This document shows positions 1 to 6,322 of a DNA stretch of 9,279 nt, in pieces. The DNA is from an uncultured Ruminococcus sp. (GTDB lineage: Bacteria; Bacillota; Clostridia; Oscillospirales; CAG-272). Below the pieces are notes generated by a model. It saw only the letters and a list, made by a program, of their open reading frames with translations. It did not search any database and was not told where the DNA came from. The translations under genes and the position numbers were made by a program. The stretch's first letter is position 1; each line of letters begins with the position of its first letter. The stretch covers positions 1 to 9,279 of the forward strand of contig CACXCL010000246.1 of assembly GCA_902766115.1 (NCBI GenBank), given 5' to 3'.

Positions 1-75
1 ATTAGTTCTAAGATAAGGCATTATGCCGCGGGGTATGGCGGTATCCTCACAAGCAATCCGCCAACTTAAAAAGTC
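1..75 (+). other. 3' part of an unidentified transcript, possibly a structured RNA
   Basis: No convincing reading frame is visible. The stretch folds well: a 4-bp hairpin at 17-27 (GGCA/TGCC) is followed by a perfect 6-bp stem, TGGCGG (36-41) with CCGCCA (58-63), closing a 16-nt loop. AGTT (4-7) could pair with AACT (63-66) as an outer helix. An intrinsic terminator follows at once, so this is the 3' end of something transcribed on the plus strand from outside the window. The pattern GCGGT..CCT..GCAATCCGC reminds me of the Alu-like 5' domain of large Firmicutes SRP RNAs. However, the UGUNR motif and the S domain are missing and the terminator is in the wrong place, so I do not assign it. It could equally be the 3' untranslated region of an upstream gene. 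Confidence 0.25.
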
Positions 76-117
76 AGCGCGTTTATGTGAAACGCGCTTT
101 TTCTTTTTCTTTTTTAT
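76..117 (+). terminator. intrinsic terminator of the left-edge transcript, possibly bidirectional
   Basis: A perfect 9-bp stem, AGCGCGTTT (76-84) with AAACGCGCT (90-98), has a 5-nt loop and a long T-rich tract to 117. On the minus strand the same hairpin is followed after four bases by five Ts, so it could also end the convergent phosphodiesterase gene, whose stop codon lies at 117-119. Confidence 0.85.
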
Positions 118-614
118 CACTTGATATACGCCAACTCCGTGTAGACCACGCCGTGTTTGCCACGGTCGGAACGCATGAGGGAGACGCCGGTCGCCTCCAT
201 GGTCCCCCGGGGGATCTCCACCGGCGGGATCGCGGAGCGGTCGGGTCTTCTGACCAGGGTCACGTGGGGCGAGAATTCTTTTCGGTCCACCGGGATCCCC
301 GCCTCTGTCAGCGTCCGGCGGAGGCGGGTCACGTATTTCGACAGCCCGTCCGCGCCGCCTACGCCGAGCCACCACAGCTCGCCGAAGGAGCCGATCCCGT
401 CGAGGGTCAGCCGGCATGGGGTGAACGGCACGCTCTCCATCACGTCCGCAACCGCGTCCGGATCCGGGTATTCCCCGATGAACGCCAGCGTCAGGTGGAG
501 GTTCTCTTCTTTCGTGAAGTTCCCCCGGACGCCACGGCGCTCCATTTCCCGCCGGACGGCGAGAACGCCGTCTTTCATCCCGTCCTCCAGATTTATGGCA
601 ATAAAAAGGCGCAT
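117..614 (-). CDS. thpR: RNA 2',3'-cyclic phosphodiesterase-like protein (ThpR/LigT, 2H family)
   Basis: A 165-residue protein of the 2H phosphoesterase family, of normal full length. Both signature histidine motifs are present at the expected separation: HLTL at residues 40-43 and HVTL at 117-120, the two halves of the active site. The N-terminus MRLFIAINL is typical of the ThpR branch. Family members open 2',3'-cyclic phosphates to 2'-phosphates and can ligate tRNA halves in vitro; their role in bacterial cells is poorly defined. The protein should be cytosolic, as there is no signal peptide or membrane segment. The ATG at 614 follows a GGAG sequence by 10 nt. The gene is monocistronic, divergent from the membrane protein gene at 755 and convergent with the transcript ending at 117. 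Its promoter (646-674) has a palindrome over the -35 box. The family is certain; the substrate is not. Confidence 0.93.
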   Translation of the reverse strand: MRLFIAINLEDGMKDGVLAVRREMERRGVRGNFTKEENLHLTLAFIGEYPDPDAVADVMESVPFTPCRLTLDGIGSFGELWWLGVGGADGLSKYVTRLRRTLTEAGIPVDRKEFSPHVTLVRRPDRSAIPPVEIPRGTMEATGVSLMRSDRGKHGVVYTELAYIK

Positions 615-645
615 TTTTCAAAAACTCCGGTCAGATATTTTTCTC

Positions 646-674
646 ATTTTATCATATTAGAGGCGAAAGCGCAA
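646..674 (-). promoter_or_regulatory. sigma-A promoter of the phosphodiesterase gene
   Basis: Read on the minus strand, TTGCGC (669-674) and TAAAAT (646-651) are separated by exactly 17 bp, ahead of the ATG at 614. An alternative -10, TATGAT, overlaps this region but would sit only 12 bp from the -35 box. Confidence 0.6.
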
Positions 675-681
675 GTTGCGC
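669..681. promoter_or_regulatory. 13-bp palindrome over the -35 box, candidate operator
   Basis: GCGCAA-G-TTGCGC is a perfect inverted repeat with a single central base. The left arm is exactly the -35 hexamer of the minus-strand promoter, and the site lies 12 bp upstream of the -35 box of the divergent plus-strand promoter. A protein bound here would block the phosphodiesterase promoter and could affect both genes. No regulator is identified. Confidence 0.4.
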
Positions 682-693
682 GCCGTCGGAGTA

Positions 694-722
694 TTGCAAT
701 TTGCCGGTCCGGATGGTATAAT
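694..722 (+). promoter_or_regulatory. sigma-A promoter of the small membrane protein gene
   Basis: TTGCAA (694-699) and a perfect TATAAT (717-722) have 17-bp spacing, with TGG just before the -10 (extended -10). The start codon follows at 755, after GGGAGAA at 741-747. Confidence 0.8.
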
Positions 723-754
723 AAGTCGATCAAACAACATGGGAGAAAACAAAA

Positions 755-1003
755 ATGGGACAACTATTTGAAACAATGGCGCTTATCATGATGGCGGGTG
801 TCATCGCCGCCGCGTGGCTTCCGGCGTTCGTGCTCGACAAGGTCTTCGGGATCGGGTATCACCCGCTGGTCTCCGCGATCATCGGCTCCGTCGTGGGTCT
901 CGTGATCCTCTTCATCAAACCGGCGTCCCTCGGGATCGTCGCCATGATCGTCGCCGCGGTGGTATCCATCGTCAGCAGCGTAATTCAGGAAAAATTCATG
1001 TAA
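755..1003 (+). CDS. small hydrophobic membrane protein of unknown function
   Basis: An 82-residue, almost wholly hydrophobic protein. Three probable membrane helices are visible at about residues 7-30, 34-54 and 57-77, with short connecting loops (around DKVFGIGYHP and FIKPAS) and a short charged tail, QEKFM. The glycine- and valine-rich middle segment (SAIIGSVVGLVILFI) is reminiscent of small GlsB/YeaQ-type envelope proteins, but I do not see enough to assign that family. The ATG at 755 is set by the GGGAGAA ribosome site seven nt upstream. It has its own near-consensus promoter and an intrinsic terminator right after the stop codon, so it is a single-gene unit. It is divergent from the phosphodiesterase gene, and nothing nearby indicates its job. 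The promoter, ribosome site and terminator make the gene itself credible. Confidence 0.8.
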   Translation: MGQLFETMALIMMAGVIAAAWLPAFVLDKVFGIGYHPLVSAIIGSVVGLVILFIKPASLGIVAMIVAAVVSIVSSVIQEKFM

Positions 1004-1016
1004 CTTACTAAGCACC

Positions 1017-1053
1017 AAGCGCGCGCCGGATCAGGCACGCGCTTTTTCTTTTC
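1017..1053 (+). terminator. intrinsic terminator of the small membrane protein gene
   Basis: AAGCGCG (1017-1023) pairs with CGCGCTT (1038-1044), and after one mismatch GCC (1025-1027) pairs with GGC (1034-1036), closing a 6-nt loop. A T-rich tract follows to 1053. It lies between this gene and the convergent regulator gene. On the minus strand no T-run follows the hairpin, so it probably serves only the plus strand. Confidence 0.85.
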
Positions 1054-1057
1054 TGTT

Positions 1058-1870
1058 TCACCGCAGGAACGGGACCTGTCGCGAATCCGCCTGCAGGCTG
1101 TACGCGCCTTTGTAGTTCATTTCATGAGCGAACAGGAGCATGGCAATCATCACGTGAGACGGAGCGGTGTGATACAGCTTCTTTCTCTCTCCGTTCAGCT
1201 CCACGTCCTGCACGCCGACGATTCCGAGTTCAAGAAGATCGTTCAGGACCCCGTCGATCCTGTCAGCGCCGATCCCACACTCCTTCGCCAGAAAACCGGC
1301 GTCAAAGTAGTACCCCGGCTCCCGGCTGTGTACGAACACCGCGGCGCTCATCGTGTCTTTAGGGGAAAGGATCTCAAATATCCTCCTCATCTCCTCTCCG
1401 TCGCCGATGACCTCGGCAAAGCCCGAGCCGTCGTCGGGAAACACCGAGAAAAACGGCGCTCTCCCGTTTGAGATGCACGTGAAGCCGTAGTCTCTCCTGA
1501 TGTATGATGAATTCCCGTTTTTTTTGATCTGGTCGGGATCGTATCCGTCGGATCCGGCGCCGAACATTGCCCGCTCGATCTGCCACCCGATGTCCCGGGC
1601 TATCTCAAACAGGTTTTCATGACCCGCGCCTTGTATGATCGTGCGGATATTTGAAGACAGGTCGGCCATATACGCCGTTCCGTTGTCGAACAAGCCGTCG
1701 AGGGAAACTCCGAGGGCGTTTGCAAGAGGGACAAGAAGGGATCCGTCGGGATATGTGTCCGTAGTCTCCCACTTCGACACCGCCTGGGATGATACCCCGA
1801 GAGCGTCGGCGAGCTGTTCCTGCGTCAGCCCGCTCTCAAGCCGGTATTTTTTGATATTTCGGGACAGCAT
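1058..1870 (-). CDS. XRE-family regulator with C-terminal winged-helix-like region, second gene of pair
   Basis: A 270-residue DNA-binding protein. Residues 4-61 form a lambda-repressor-type helix-turn-helix (RLESGLTQEQLADALGVSS followed by QAVSKWE), the usual XRE signature. About residues 125-180 and the C-terminal part (170-260) align by eye with the neighbouring regulator. They share an FSVF..GF-type strand region, a helix before F[VI]H, a winged-helix-like segment and a helix MIAMLLFAHEM. This C-terminal half is probably a sensor or second DNA-binding module; the ligand is unknown. The ATG at 1870 overlaps the stop of the upstream gene (TGATG), with GGAGG nine nt upstream; an in-frame GTG at 1873 with closer spacing is the alternative start. 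Coupled translation implies that the two regulators are made together, possibly as a heteromer. The XRE call is firm; the target is unknown. Confidence 0.88.
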   Translation of the reverse strand: MLSRNIKKYRLESGLTQEQLADALGVSSQAVSKWETTDTYPDGSLLVPLANALGVSLDGLFDNGTAYMADLSSNIRTIIQGAGHENLFEIARDIGWQIERAMFGAGSDGYDPDQIKKNGNSSYIRRDYGFTCISNGRAPFFSVFPDDGSGFAEVIGDGEEMRRIFEILSPKDTMSAAVFVHSREPGYYFDAGFLAKECGIGADRIDGVLNDLLELGIVGVQDVELNGERKKLYHTAPSHVMIAMLLFAHEMNYKGAYSLQADSRQVPFLR

Positions 1871-2727
1871 CACTTTTCACCTCCTATCATTTTGCAGGTC
1901 CCGCCGCAGTTATAATCATATCCGCGGGCCCCGCACATATACTCGTACGCCAGCGTTATTGCCGACAGGATCATTCCTTCTCCGTACGACCCGTAGATCA
2001 CCGCGTCCCCTTCCTCAAGGTGCGCAGTGTTTTTCGTGCACAGACCGATCCCGACGGCGCGGTCCAACACGTCCGTAGCAGTCGGAAGGTCCACGCCGGT
2101 GTTTTTTGAAATATAATCGGCGGTGAAGGTCTCCGAGCACGCCGCGTTGTGGATGAAGGCGTAGATCTTAAGCGCCTCCACCCGGGACAACTCCGTGAAA
2201 AGCTCCGATATTTTATTGAGCGATCCCTCGTCGGAAAGCCACGAGAAGTCCGACTTGTTCCTGAGAAGCATGACCGCCAGGTTCACGTTATCGGAGTTGA
2301 CGGTCAGATCAAAAAAATCATCCGTGACTATCCGAGAGCGGGGCATCCCGGGGGCAGTTTCCGGCACCGCGGCGCTTCCCCCTTCGTCCCTCCGGCTCAT
2401 GGAGCCGTATATCGTCGGTATGATCGATCTCACGATACCGAAGGAGCGAAGCGCCGAATCGGGATACCCGAGACGGGACAGAGCGTCCCGGCTAAAACCG
2501 TCCCCGGAAAGCGTCCGTCCGCAAGACACGCCGAGAAGCGTGTCCGTAGTCACCTCGAACAGTTCAGCGAGCCGCACGAGAGAGGCGAGATCCGGCGAGG
2601 AATCGCCCCTCTCCCATTTTGAGACGGTCTTATTCGAAACGCTGAGCGCTGCGGCGACCTCTTCCTGGGTCATGCCCCTCTCGCTTCTCATACCGGCCAG
2701 TATTTCGGGGAATTCTTTCTTTTCCAT
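1870..2727 (-). CDS. XRE-family regulator with C-terminal winged-helix-like region, first gene of pair
   Basis: A 285-residue DNA-binding protein with an N-terminal XRE helix-turn-helix at about residues 7-64 (GMTQEEVAAALSVSNKTVSKWERG). A less ordered linker (about 70-135) is followed by a C-terminal half paralogous to that of the downstream regulator: RNKSDFSWL near 156-164, KIYAFIHN near 187-194, a winged-helix-like stretch near 195-235 and MILSAITLAYEYM near 252-264. Unlike its partner it ends with three cysteines spaced C-X8-C-X3-C (265, 274, 278), a possible metal or thiol-sensing site. I chose the ATG at 2727 because AAAGGAG lies at ideal distance; the in-frame ATG at 2745 lacks a good site. 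It leads a two-gene operon. The promoter is flanked by two dyads, suggesting autoregulation. The divergent acidic-protein gene is a possible target. Confidence 0.88.
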   Translation of the reverse strand: MEKKEFPEILAGMRSERGMTQEEVAAALSVSNKTVSKWERGDSSPDLASLVRLAELFEVTTDTLLGVSCGRTLSGDGFSRDALSRLGYPDSALRSFGIVRSIIPTIYGSMSRRDEGGSAAVPETAPGMPRSRIVTDDFFDLTVNSDNVNLAVMLLRNKSDFSWLSDEGSLNKISELFTELSRVEALKIYAFIHNAACSETFTADYISKNTGVDLPTATDVLDRAVGIGLCTKNTAHLEEGDAVIYGSYGEGMILSAITLAYEYMCGARGYDYNCGGTCKMIGGEK

Positions 2728-2780
2728 ATGTTTTTCTCCTTTCATCCGTAAAACTCATGTTTGATTCTCCTTTGCGTATT

Positions 2781-2796
2781 ACAAGTCCGGCCTTGT
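2781..2796. promoter_or_regulatory. inverted repeat at the transcription start of the regulator operon, candidate operator
   Basis: ACAAG-TCCGGC-CTTGT has perfect 5-bp arms and a partly symmetric CCGG centre. It lies just downstream of the -10 box (2803-2808) and so would cover the expected start point. Its position and size suit a dimeric XRE repressor acting on its own operon; this is inferred. Confidence 0.4.
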
Positions 2797-2802
2797 GACA
2801 CC

Positions 2803-2831
2803 ATTATAAACTAAACCAGCAGTGGAATCAA
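2803..2831 (-). promoter_or_regulatory. sigma-A promoter of the two-regulator operon
   Basis: On the minus strand, TTGATT (2826-2831) and a perfect TATAAT (2803-2808) are separated by 17 bp, about 75 nt before the first ATG (2727). Confidence 0.8.
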
Positions 2832-2840
2832 TGGACTGCT
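2818..2840. promoter_or_regulatory. inverted repeat centred on the -35 box of the regulator promoter
   Basis: AGCAGT (2818-2823) and ACTGCT (2835-2840) are 6-bp arms around an 11-bp spacer that contains the whole -35 hexamer (2826-2831). This suits an operator for a repressor competing with polymerase. On the plus strand the hairpin is followed by six Ts (2841-2846), so it could instead be a weak terminator for stray plus-strand transcription. Confidence 0.35.
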
Positions 2841-2864
2841 TTTTTATAAATTCTCCGAATAGGA

Positions 2865-2883
2865 GATTTTTTATTAAAAAATC
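2865..2883. repeat. AT-rich perfect inverted repeat between divergent promoters
   Basis: GATTTTTT (2865-2872) and AAAAAATC (2876-2883) are perfect 8-bp arms around ATT. It lies between the divergent promoters, about 34 bp upstream of the regulator -35 and 48 bp upstream of the acidic-protein -35. It could act as an UP-like or bent-DNA element. A weak 5-bp hairpin at 2852-2866 followed by Ts overlaps its left arm. Apart from these dyads and the promoters, the spacer 2728-3025 holds no gene I can support. Confidence 0.35.
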
Positions 2884-2931
2884 GTCTTTCGGTTGAGTTG
2901 ACGCAGCGCTCTATTTTTCCCGCCGCGGATG

Positions 2932-2960
2932 TTGTATTTTTCCGCCGGGTGTGGTATACT
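2932..2960 (+). promoter_or_regulatory. sigma-A promoter of the small acidic protein gene
   Basis: TTGTAT (2932-2937) and TATACT (2955-2960) are separated by 17 bp, with TGG before the -10. The ATG follows at 3026. Confidence 0.75.
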
Positions 2961-3025
2961 GTAAGTGGAAGTCGACGTTGGCACCGGCCGCGGAGGCGGT
3001 CGGATCGGGAACAAAGGAGGATCTT

Positions 3026-3247
3026 ATGGGAAAGCTTTTCTTTGACCACGACGACGGAGAGTTCCTGTATTCTCTCTCCGACGACACCGCTATGAGCTTT
3101 GACGGGCGTCTGATGATGCGGGCGGACGACAACCTCGCCATGGATCTTGAAACCGGCGATCTTCACATGATCTCCGGCTGGGCGAAGGACGACCTCCCGG
3201 ACTTCGATCTGCTCGATCAGGACGATTACGACGATTACGAATACTGA
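3026..3247 (+). CDS. small, very acidic protein with internal repeat, unknown function
   Basis: A 73-residue protein with 22 Asp/Glu against 4 Lys/Arg. The start is fixed by AAAGGAGG at 3013-3020, five nt before the ATG; the frame is open further upstream, but that stretch overlaps the promoter. Residues 19-31 (DDTAMSFDGRLMM) and 34-48 (DDNLAMDLETGDLHM) are two copies of one unit, with a weaker third at about 6-15. The pattern suggests short beta hairpins. The tail (55-73) is mostly Asp and Tyr. There is no signal peptide or membrane segment. A strong promoter, a strong ribosome site and a 13-bp-stem terminator make it an independent and probably well-expressed unit. It is divergent from the XRE operon. 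I do not recognise the family; an acidic nucleic-acid mimic or a metal- or protein-binding role is only a guess from the charge. Confidence 0.8.
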   Translation: MGKLFFDHDDGEFLYSLSDDTAMSFDGRLMMRADDNLAMDLETGDLHMISGWAKDDLPDFDLLDQDDYDDYEY

Positions 3248-3262
3248 TATATCAAAGACACG

Positions 3263-3299
3263 GAAACTCCGGGGATCGGTTCCCCGGAGTTTCTTTTTT
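3263..3299 (+). terminator. strong intrinsic terminator of the small acidic protein gene
   Basis: A perfect 13-bp stem (3263-3275 with 3281-3293) has a 5-nt loop and is followed by six Ts (3294-3299). It starts 15 nt after the stop codon and separates this gene from the next promoter. Confidence 0.95.
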
Positions 3300-3323
3300 C
3301 ATCCCCTTTCGCGAAAACTACCG

Positions 3324-3352
3324 TTGAAACATCGGCGCAAGTATGGTATTAT
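3324..3352 (+). promoter_or_regulatory. sigma-A promoter of the hydrolase-like gene
   Basis: TTGAAA (3324-3329) and TATTAT (3347-3352) have 17-bp spacing, with TGG before the -10. The ATG follows at 3382, after AAGGAGGA at 3367-3374. Confidence 0.75.
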
Positions 3353-3381
3353 TTAGGTAACAAACCAAGGAGGATCAACAA

Positions 3382-6276
3382 ATGAAACTGGACTTCAGAA
3401 TAGACTTCGGTTATCAGTACCTCTATTCAAGGCGTCACTATCATCCGAAATATATCTGGGACGGATCGCTCTCCTGCGACAAGGGAGAGATCCTGAACTC
3501 CTGTCTGCTGGACTATCCCGTGATCTGGTTCGGGCCGGGCCACACCGCGAAGGAGATCCCGCTGGAAAGGCCGGAATGGACTCTCGCCACCAAGCGCGGC
3601 GTCGCCGGCGTACATTTCGAGACCGACGTCCCGGAGGACGCGACTTTCGCCCTCGAGACGAAGAGCTTCAGCGTGAAGTTCACGGCAAAAGATATAATCG
3701 AAAAAGGGCGGCTCGACTACCCGGTTGGTCCGAAATACCAGGGCTGCGCCGCAATGGTCACCCGGGACGGATATCTGTGGTTCAGACCCGCTCCCGCACC
3801 CGGCGAGACGGCGCTGGAGTCCTATGATATGGGGCTTCCCGTACATAACTGGCACCGGATGGACCTCGCCTGGCTCGCCCCCGGCGGGGAGCTCACGTTC
3901 GACGTCGACGTGCCGGAGAAGACTCACGATTTTGAAGAAACGCTGTTCCACACCGTCGCCATGATCGCAAAGGAATACGATCCCGAGAAGAACACCGTGG
4001 TATCCTCCTACGTGGATCTCGCTCTCGTCTGCGACGGGGAGATTGTGAAAACCTACAGGAAATACTACCGCTTCCACGACTTCAAGATGCAGCACCTGGA
4101 GGACGACTGGGTGCGGGCGGAGATCGCCCCGGGCCGCCACAAAATGGCGATCAGGAACCTTTCTCACCTGTATCTCTGTTTCAGCCGCCTCAAATGGAGG
4201 CAGTGCGGATACGACCACGGGCAGCTCTCCCTGCCGGAATGGGTCCTGAAGGGGGAGAAGACCTTCGGCCGCGTCTTCGCCGCCCGTGACGGCGAGATCT
4301 CCGTCGGCACGCCCGACGGCGTGATGACCCTCGACTGCAAAAAAGGATGGAACGAATTCGATCTCGAGCTTGACGAGCCCGGAGACGCCCTGTTCCGCGC
4401 CTCGAACGAGGTGAAGGTTGAGGTCATCGACGCCGAGCCCGAGGCGGACCCGGTGCGGGTGGGCTACGACATGACGGCGGTCCCCCACGATGACACGGGA
4501 TTCATGGACTGGCTGCTGGACTACACCGCCAGGACCCGGCTGGGGAACTATCTGCTTTTCCGCAACTTCGGCGAGGGCCCCGTCCCGGACGGACTGCTTG
4601 AAAAATGGGGCGCGTTCTGCCGGGAACACGGCGTCTGGGTCGCCGCCTGCACGGACTACCTCAGCGGCGCGCTGGCGCGGGGCGCCGGGGATATGTTCAG
4701 CGACTGCGGGCCCCATGAGTATCCCGGAGCCGTGTACGCCAGCGATCCGGCGGAGCCCTACGCCTCCGAGGACATGGAGGAAGCGGCAAAGAAGTATATC
4801 GATTATCTGAAGATAGAGATAGACAAGGCGCACACGGTCTCCGACTGCGCCGCCTTCGGCGATGCGTCCGGAGGGATCAGGTACAGCTTCCTCGCCGGCG
4901 CGGATTTCGTGAGAGCGGAAACCATGGTGGGCAACAACGCGACCCTTCTGACTCAGGCGCGCCCCGCCGCGGAGGCGCTGGGGAAAGGTCGCTGGGGCGT
5001 TCACATCGCCATCCAGCACCACTTCCAGCCCTATCACGAAAATCATCTGGGACAATACTTCCTCTCCATGATGCTGCCCTGGATGATGGGCGCCAATACC
5101 ATCTACGAGGAAGACTGCCTGTTCATCCTCATCAAAGAGGAGCGGCAGACCTGGGACGACCTGCTGACCAAGGGCAAGCGCGACATGACGAGAAAGTTCT
5201 ACCGCTTCGCCGCCACCCACCCGAGGCGCGGCAAAAACGTCAGGAAGATCGCGTTCCTGGAGGGCCGGTTCGCCGCGCCCTTCAACGGATTCATCTGCGA
5301 CGTGGAGCAAGACCCGCACTACGCCGTGTGGGGGCTCTTCGGGAAGAACAGTCCCGAGTGGGGCCACTGCCAGCCGGAGAAATCCAGGCAGGTGCTCGAC
5401 GTGCTGATGCCCGGTGCGTCCACCCACCCGCTCCGCCAGCACTTCGAGAAGAGGCGGATGTTCTTCGCCGGAACGCCCTACGGCGACTTCGACTGCGTCC
5501 CCGTGGAGGCGTCGGAGAAGTATCTTGAAAACTACGATCTCATTGCGAACCTCGGCTGGCACACCGCGAATGAGGCGGACGAGGAAAAACTCGCCGATTT
5601 CGTGAAGGCGGGCGGGACACTGCTGACCGGCATACCGCAGTTCTCGTGCCATAAAAAGAGAGAATTCCTGCGGGATATGGAGGACCTGGACCTAATACGC
5701 GGCGGCGATCTGTCGGAGCTCTGCGGCATACGGGTAAAGGGTCGCGGCGACGAGTACTCAGGCCAGTGGAACGTCAAGGGCAAGGAAACGATCCCCGAGC
5801 CGTCCCTCTCCGGGATCCCCAGCGACTCGATCACGGAAGACGGCAAGGCGTATCTGGCCAAAGTGGAGCTCTGCGGCGCGGAGGTCGTGGCGTGGGACGC
5901 CTTCACCGGCGAGCCCATGCTGGTGAGGAACCGTCTGGGCAAGGGATTCGTCTACACCCTCACCCTGTGGGCGTACCCGGGGCACGAGCTGTTCCGATCC
6001 TTCAGCGCGTCGGTGCTCGCCGTACTGGCGGGCGAGACCCTCACCGGCACCTACGTGGAGGACAAGTCCGGAGAGGTGTTCTGGACCCGTTACGAGGAGG
6101 AGAACGGCGCGGAGACTCTGATGCTCCTGAACACGGACTGGACCGTGAAGGGCAACGAGAAACCCGTCACGCTCCACTTCGGCGGCAAGTCCCTTGACAC
6201 CGCGGTCCGCGAGCGCGAGGCGCTTATCGTCAGGATCGCGGACGGCGAGGCCGTCGAGGAGCGCGTCACGCTCTGA
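3382..6276 (+). CDS. large cytosolic protein with glycoside hydrolase-like architecture, family not assigned
   Basis: A 964-residue protein without a signal peptide or membrane segments, so presumably cytosolic. By inspection: residues 1-350 are beta-rich and aromatic, like an accessory sugar-binding sandwich. About 355-615 read like a TIM barrel, with strand-like GYDMTAVP, YLLFRNF, VWVAACTDY and CAAFGDASGG, and acidic candidates near E513 (FVRAETM) and E576/E577 (ANTIYEED). About 620-790 resemble the glutamine-amidotransferase-like domain of GH42-type enzymes (IANLGWH, then FVKAGGTLLTGIPQF). About 845-964 are again beta-rich (RLGKGFVYTL, ETLMLLNTDW). This suggests action on oligosaccharides taken up by the cell. 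I do not recognise the exact family, and the catalytic residues are guesses. AAGGAGGA seven nt upstream sets the start. It is a single-gene unit with its own promoter and terminator; no transporter or sugar regulator is visible nearby. Confidence 0.85.
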   Translation: MKLDFRIDFGYQYLYSRRHYHPKYIWDGSLSCDKGEILNSCLLDYPVIWFGPGHTAKEIPLERPEWTLATKRGVAGVHFETDVPEDATFALETKSFSVKFTAKDIIEKGRLDYPVGPKYQGCAAMVTRDGYLWFRPAPAPGETALESYDMGLPVHNWHRMDLAWLAPGGELTFDVDVPEKTHDFEETLFHTVAMIAKEYDPEKNTVVSSYVDLALVCDGEIVKTYRKYYRFHDFKMQHLEDDWVRAEIAPGRHKMAIRNLSHLYLCFSRLKWRQCGYDHGQLSLPEWVLKGEKTFGRVFAARDGEISVGTPDGVMTLDCKKGWNEFDLELDEPGDALFRASNEVKVEVIDAEPEADPVRVGYDMTAVPHDDTGFMDWLLDYTARTRLGNYLLFRNFGEGPVPDGLLEKWGAFCREHGVWVAACTDYLSGALARGAGDMFSDCGPHEYPGAVYASDPAEPYASEDMEEAAKKYIDYLKIEIDKAHTVSDCAAFGDASGGIRYSFLAGADFVRAETMVGNNATLLTQARPAAEALGKGRWGVHIAIQHHFQPYHENHLGQYFLSMMLPWMMGANTIYEEDCLFILIKEERQTWDDLLTKGKRDMTRKFYRFAATHPRRGKNVRKIAFLEGRFAAPFNGFICDVEQDPHYAVWGLFGKNSPEWGHCQPEKSRQVLDVLMPGASTHPLRQHFEKRRMFFAGTPYGDFDCVPVEASEKYLENYDLIANLGWHTANEADEEKLADFVKAGGTLLTGIPQFSCHKKREFLRDMEDLDLIRGGDLSELCGIRVKGRGDEYSGQWNVKGKETIPEPSLSGIPSDSITEDGKAYLAKVELCGAEVVAWDAFTGEPMLVRNRLGKGFVYTLTLWAYPGHELFRSFSASVLAVLAGETLTGTYVEDKSGEVFWTRYEEENGAETLMLLNTDWTVKGNEKPVTLHFGGKSLDTAVREREALIVRIADGEAVEERVTL

Positions 6277-6322
6277 GGGGAGAACCCTTAAAACCTGTAT
6301 TCCGGGAATCGAAAACAACGAT

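Noticed and set aside
2630..2758. Short minus-strand ORF (42 codons, starting MSFTDERRKTYG) with AGGAG upstream, overlapping the start of the first XRE gene out of frame
   Set aside because: It has a ribosome site but its product is basic and low in hydrophobic residues, and nearly all of it lies inside the regulator coding frame. The regulator has its own strong site at 2727. It is at most a regulatory leader.
2818..2846. Hairpin plus six Ts read as a plus-strand terminator
   Set aside because: No plus-strand gene lies upstream to be terminated, the stem is only 6 bp with an 11-nt loop, and the repeat is centred on the -35 box of the regulator promoter, so an operator reading is more sensible.
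2951..3025. N-terminal extension of the small acidic protein to a start at 2951
   Set aside because: It would begin inside the -10 region, has no ribosome site, and its composition differs from the acidic remainder. AAAGGAGG places the start at 3026.
3427..5652. Long open frame (741 codons) on the minus strand opposite the hydrolase-like gene
   Set aside because: It is the antisense shadow of a GC-rich gene. It is rich in Arg, Val, His and Gly with no domain motif, and the plus-strand frame has promoter, ribosome site, domain order and terminator.
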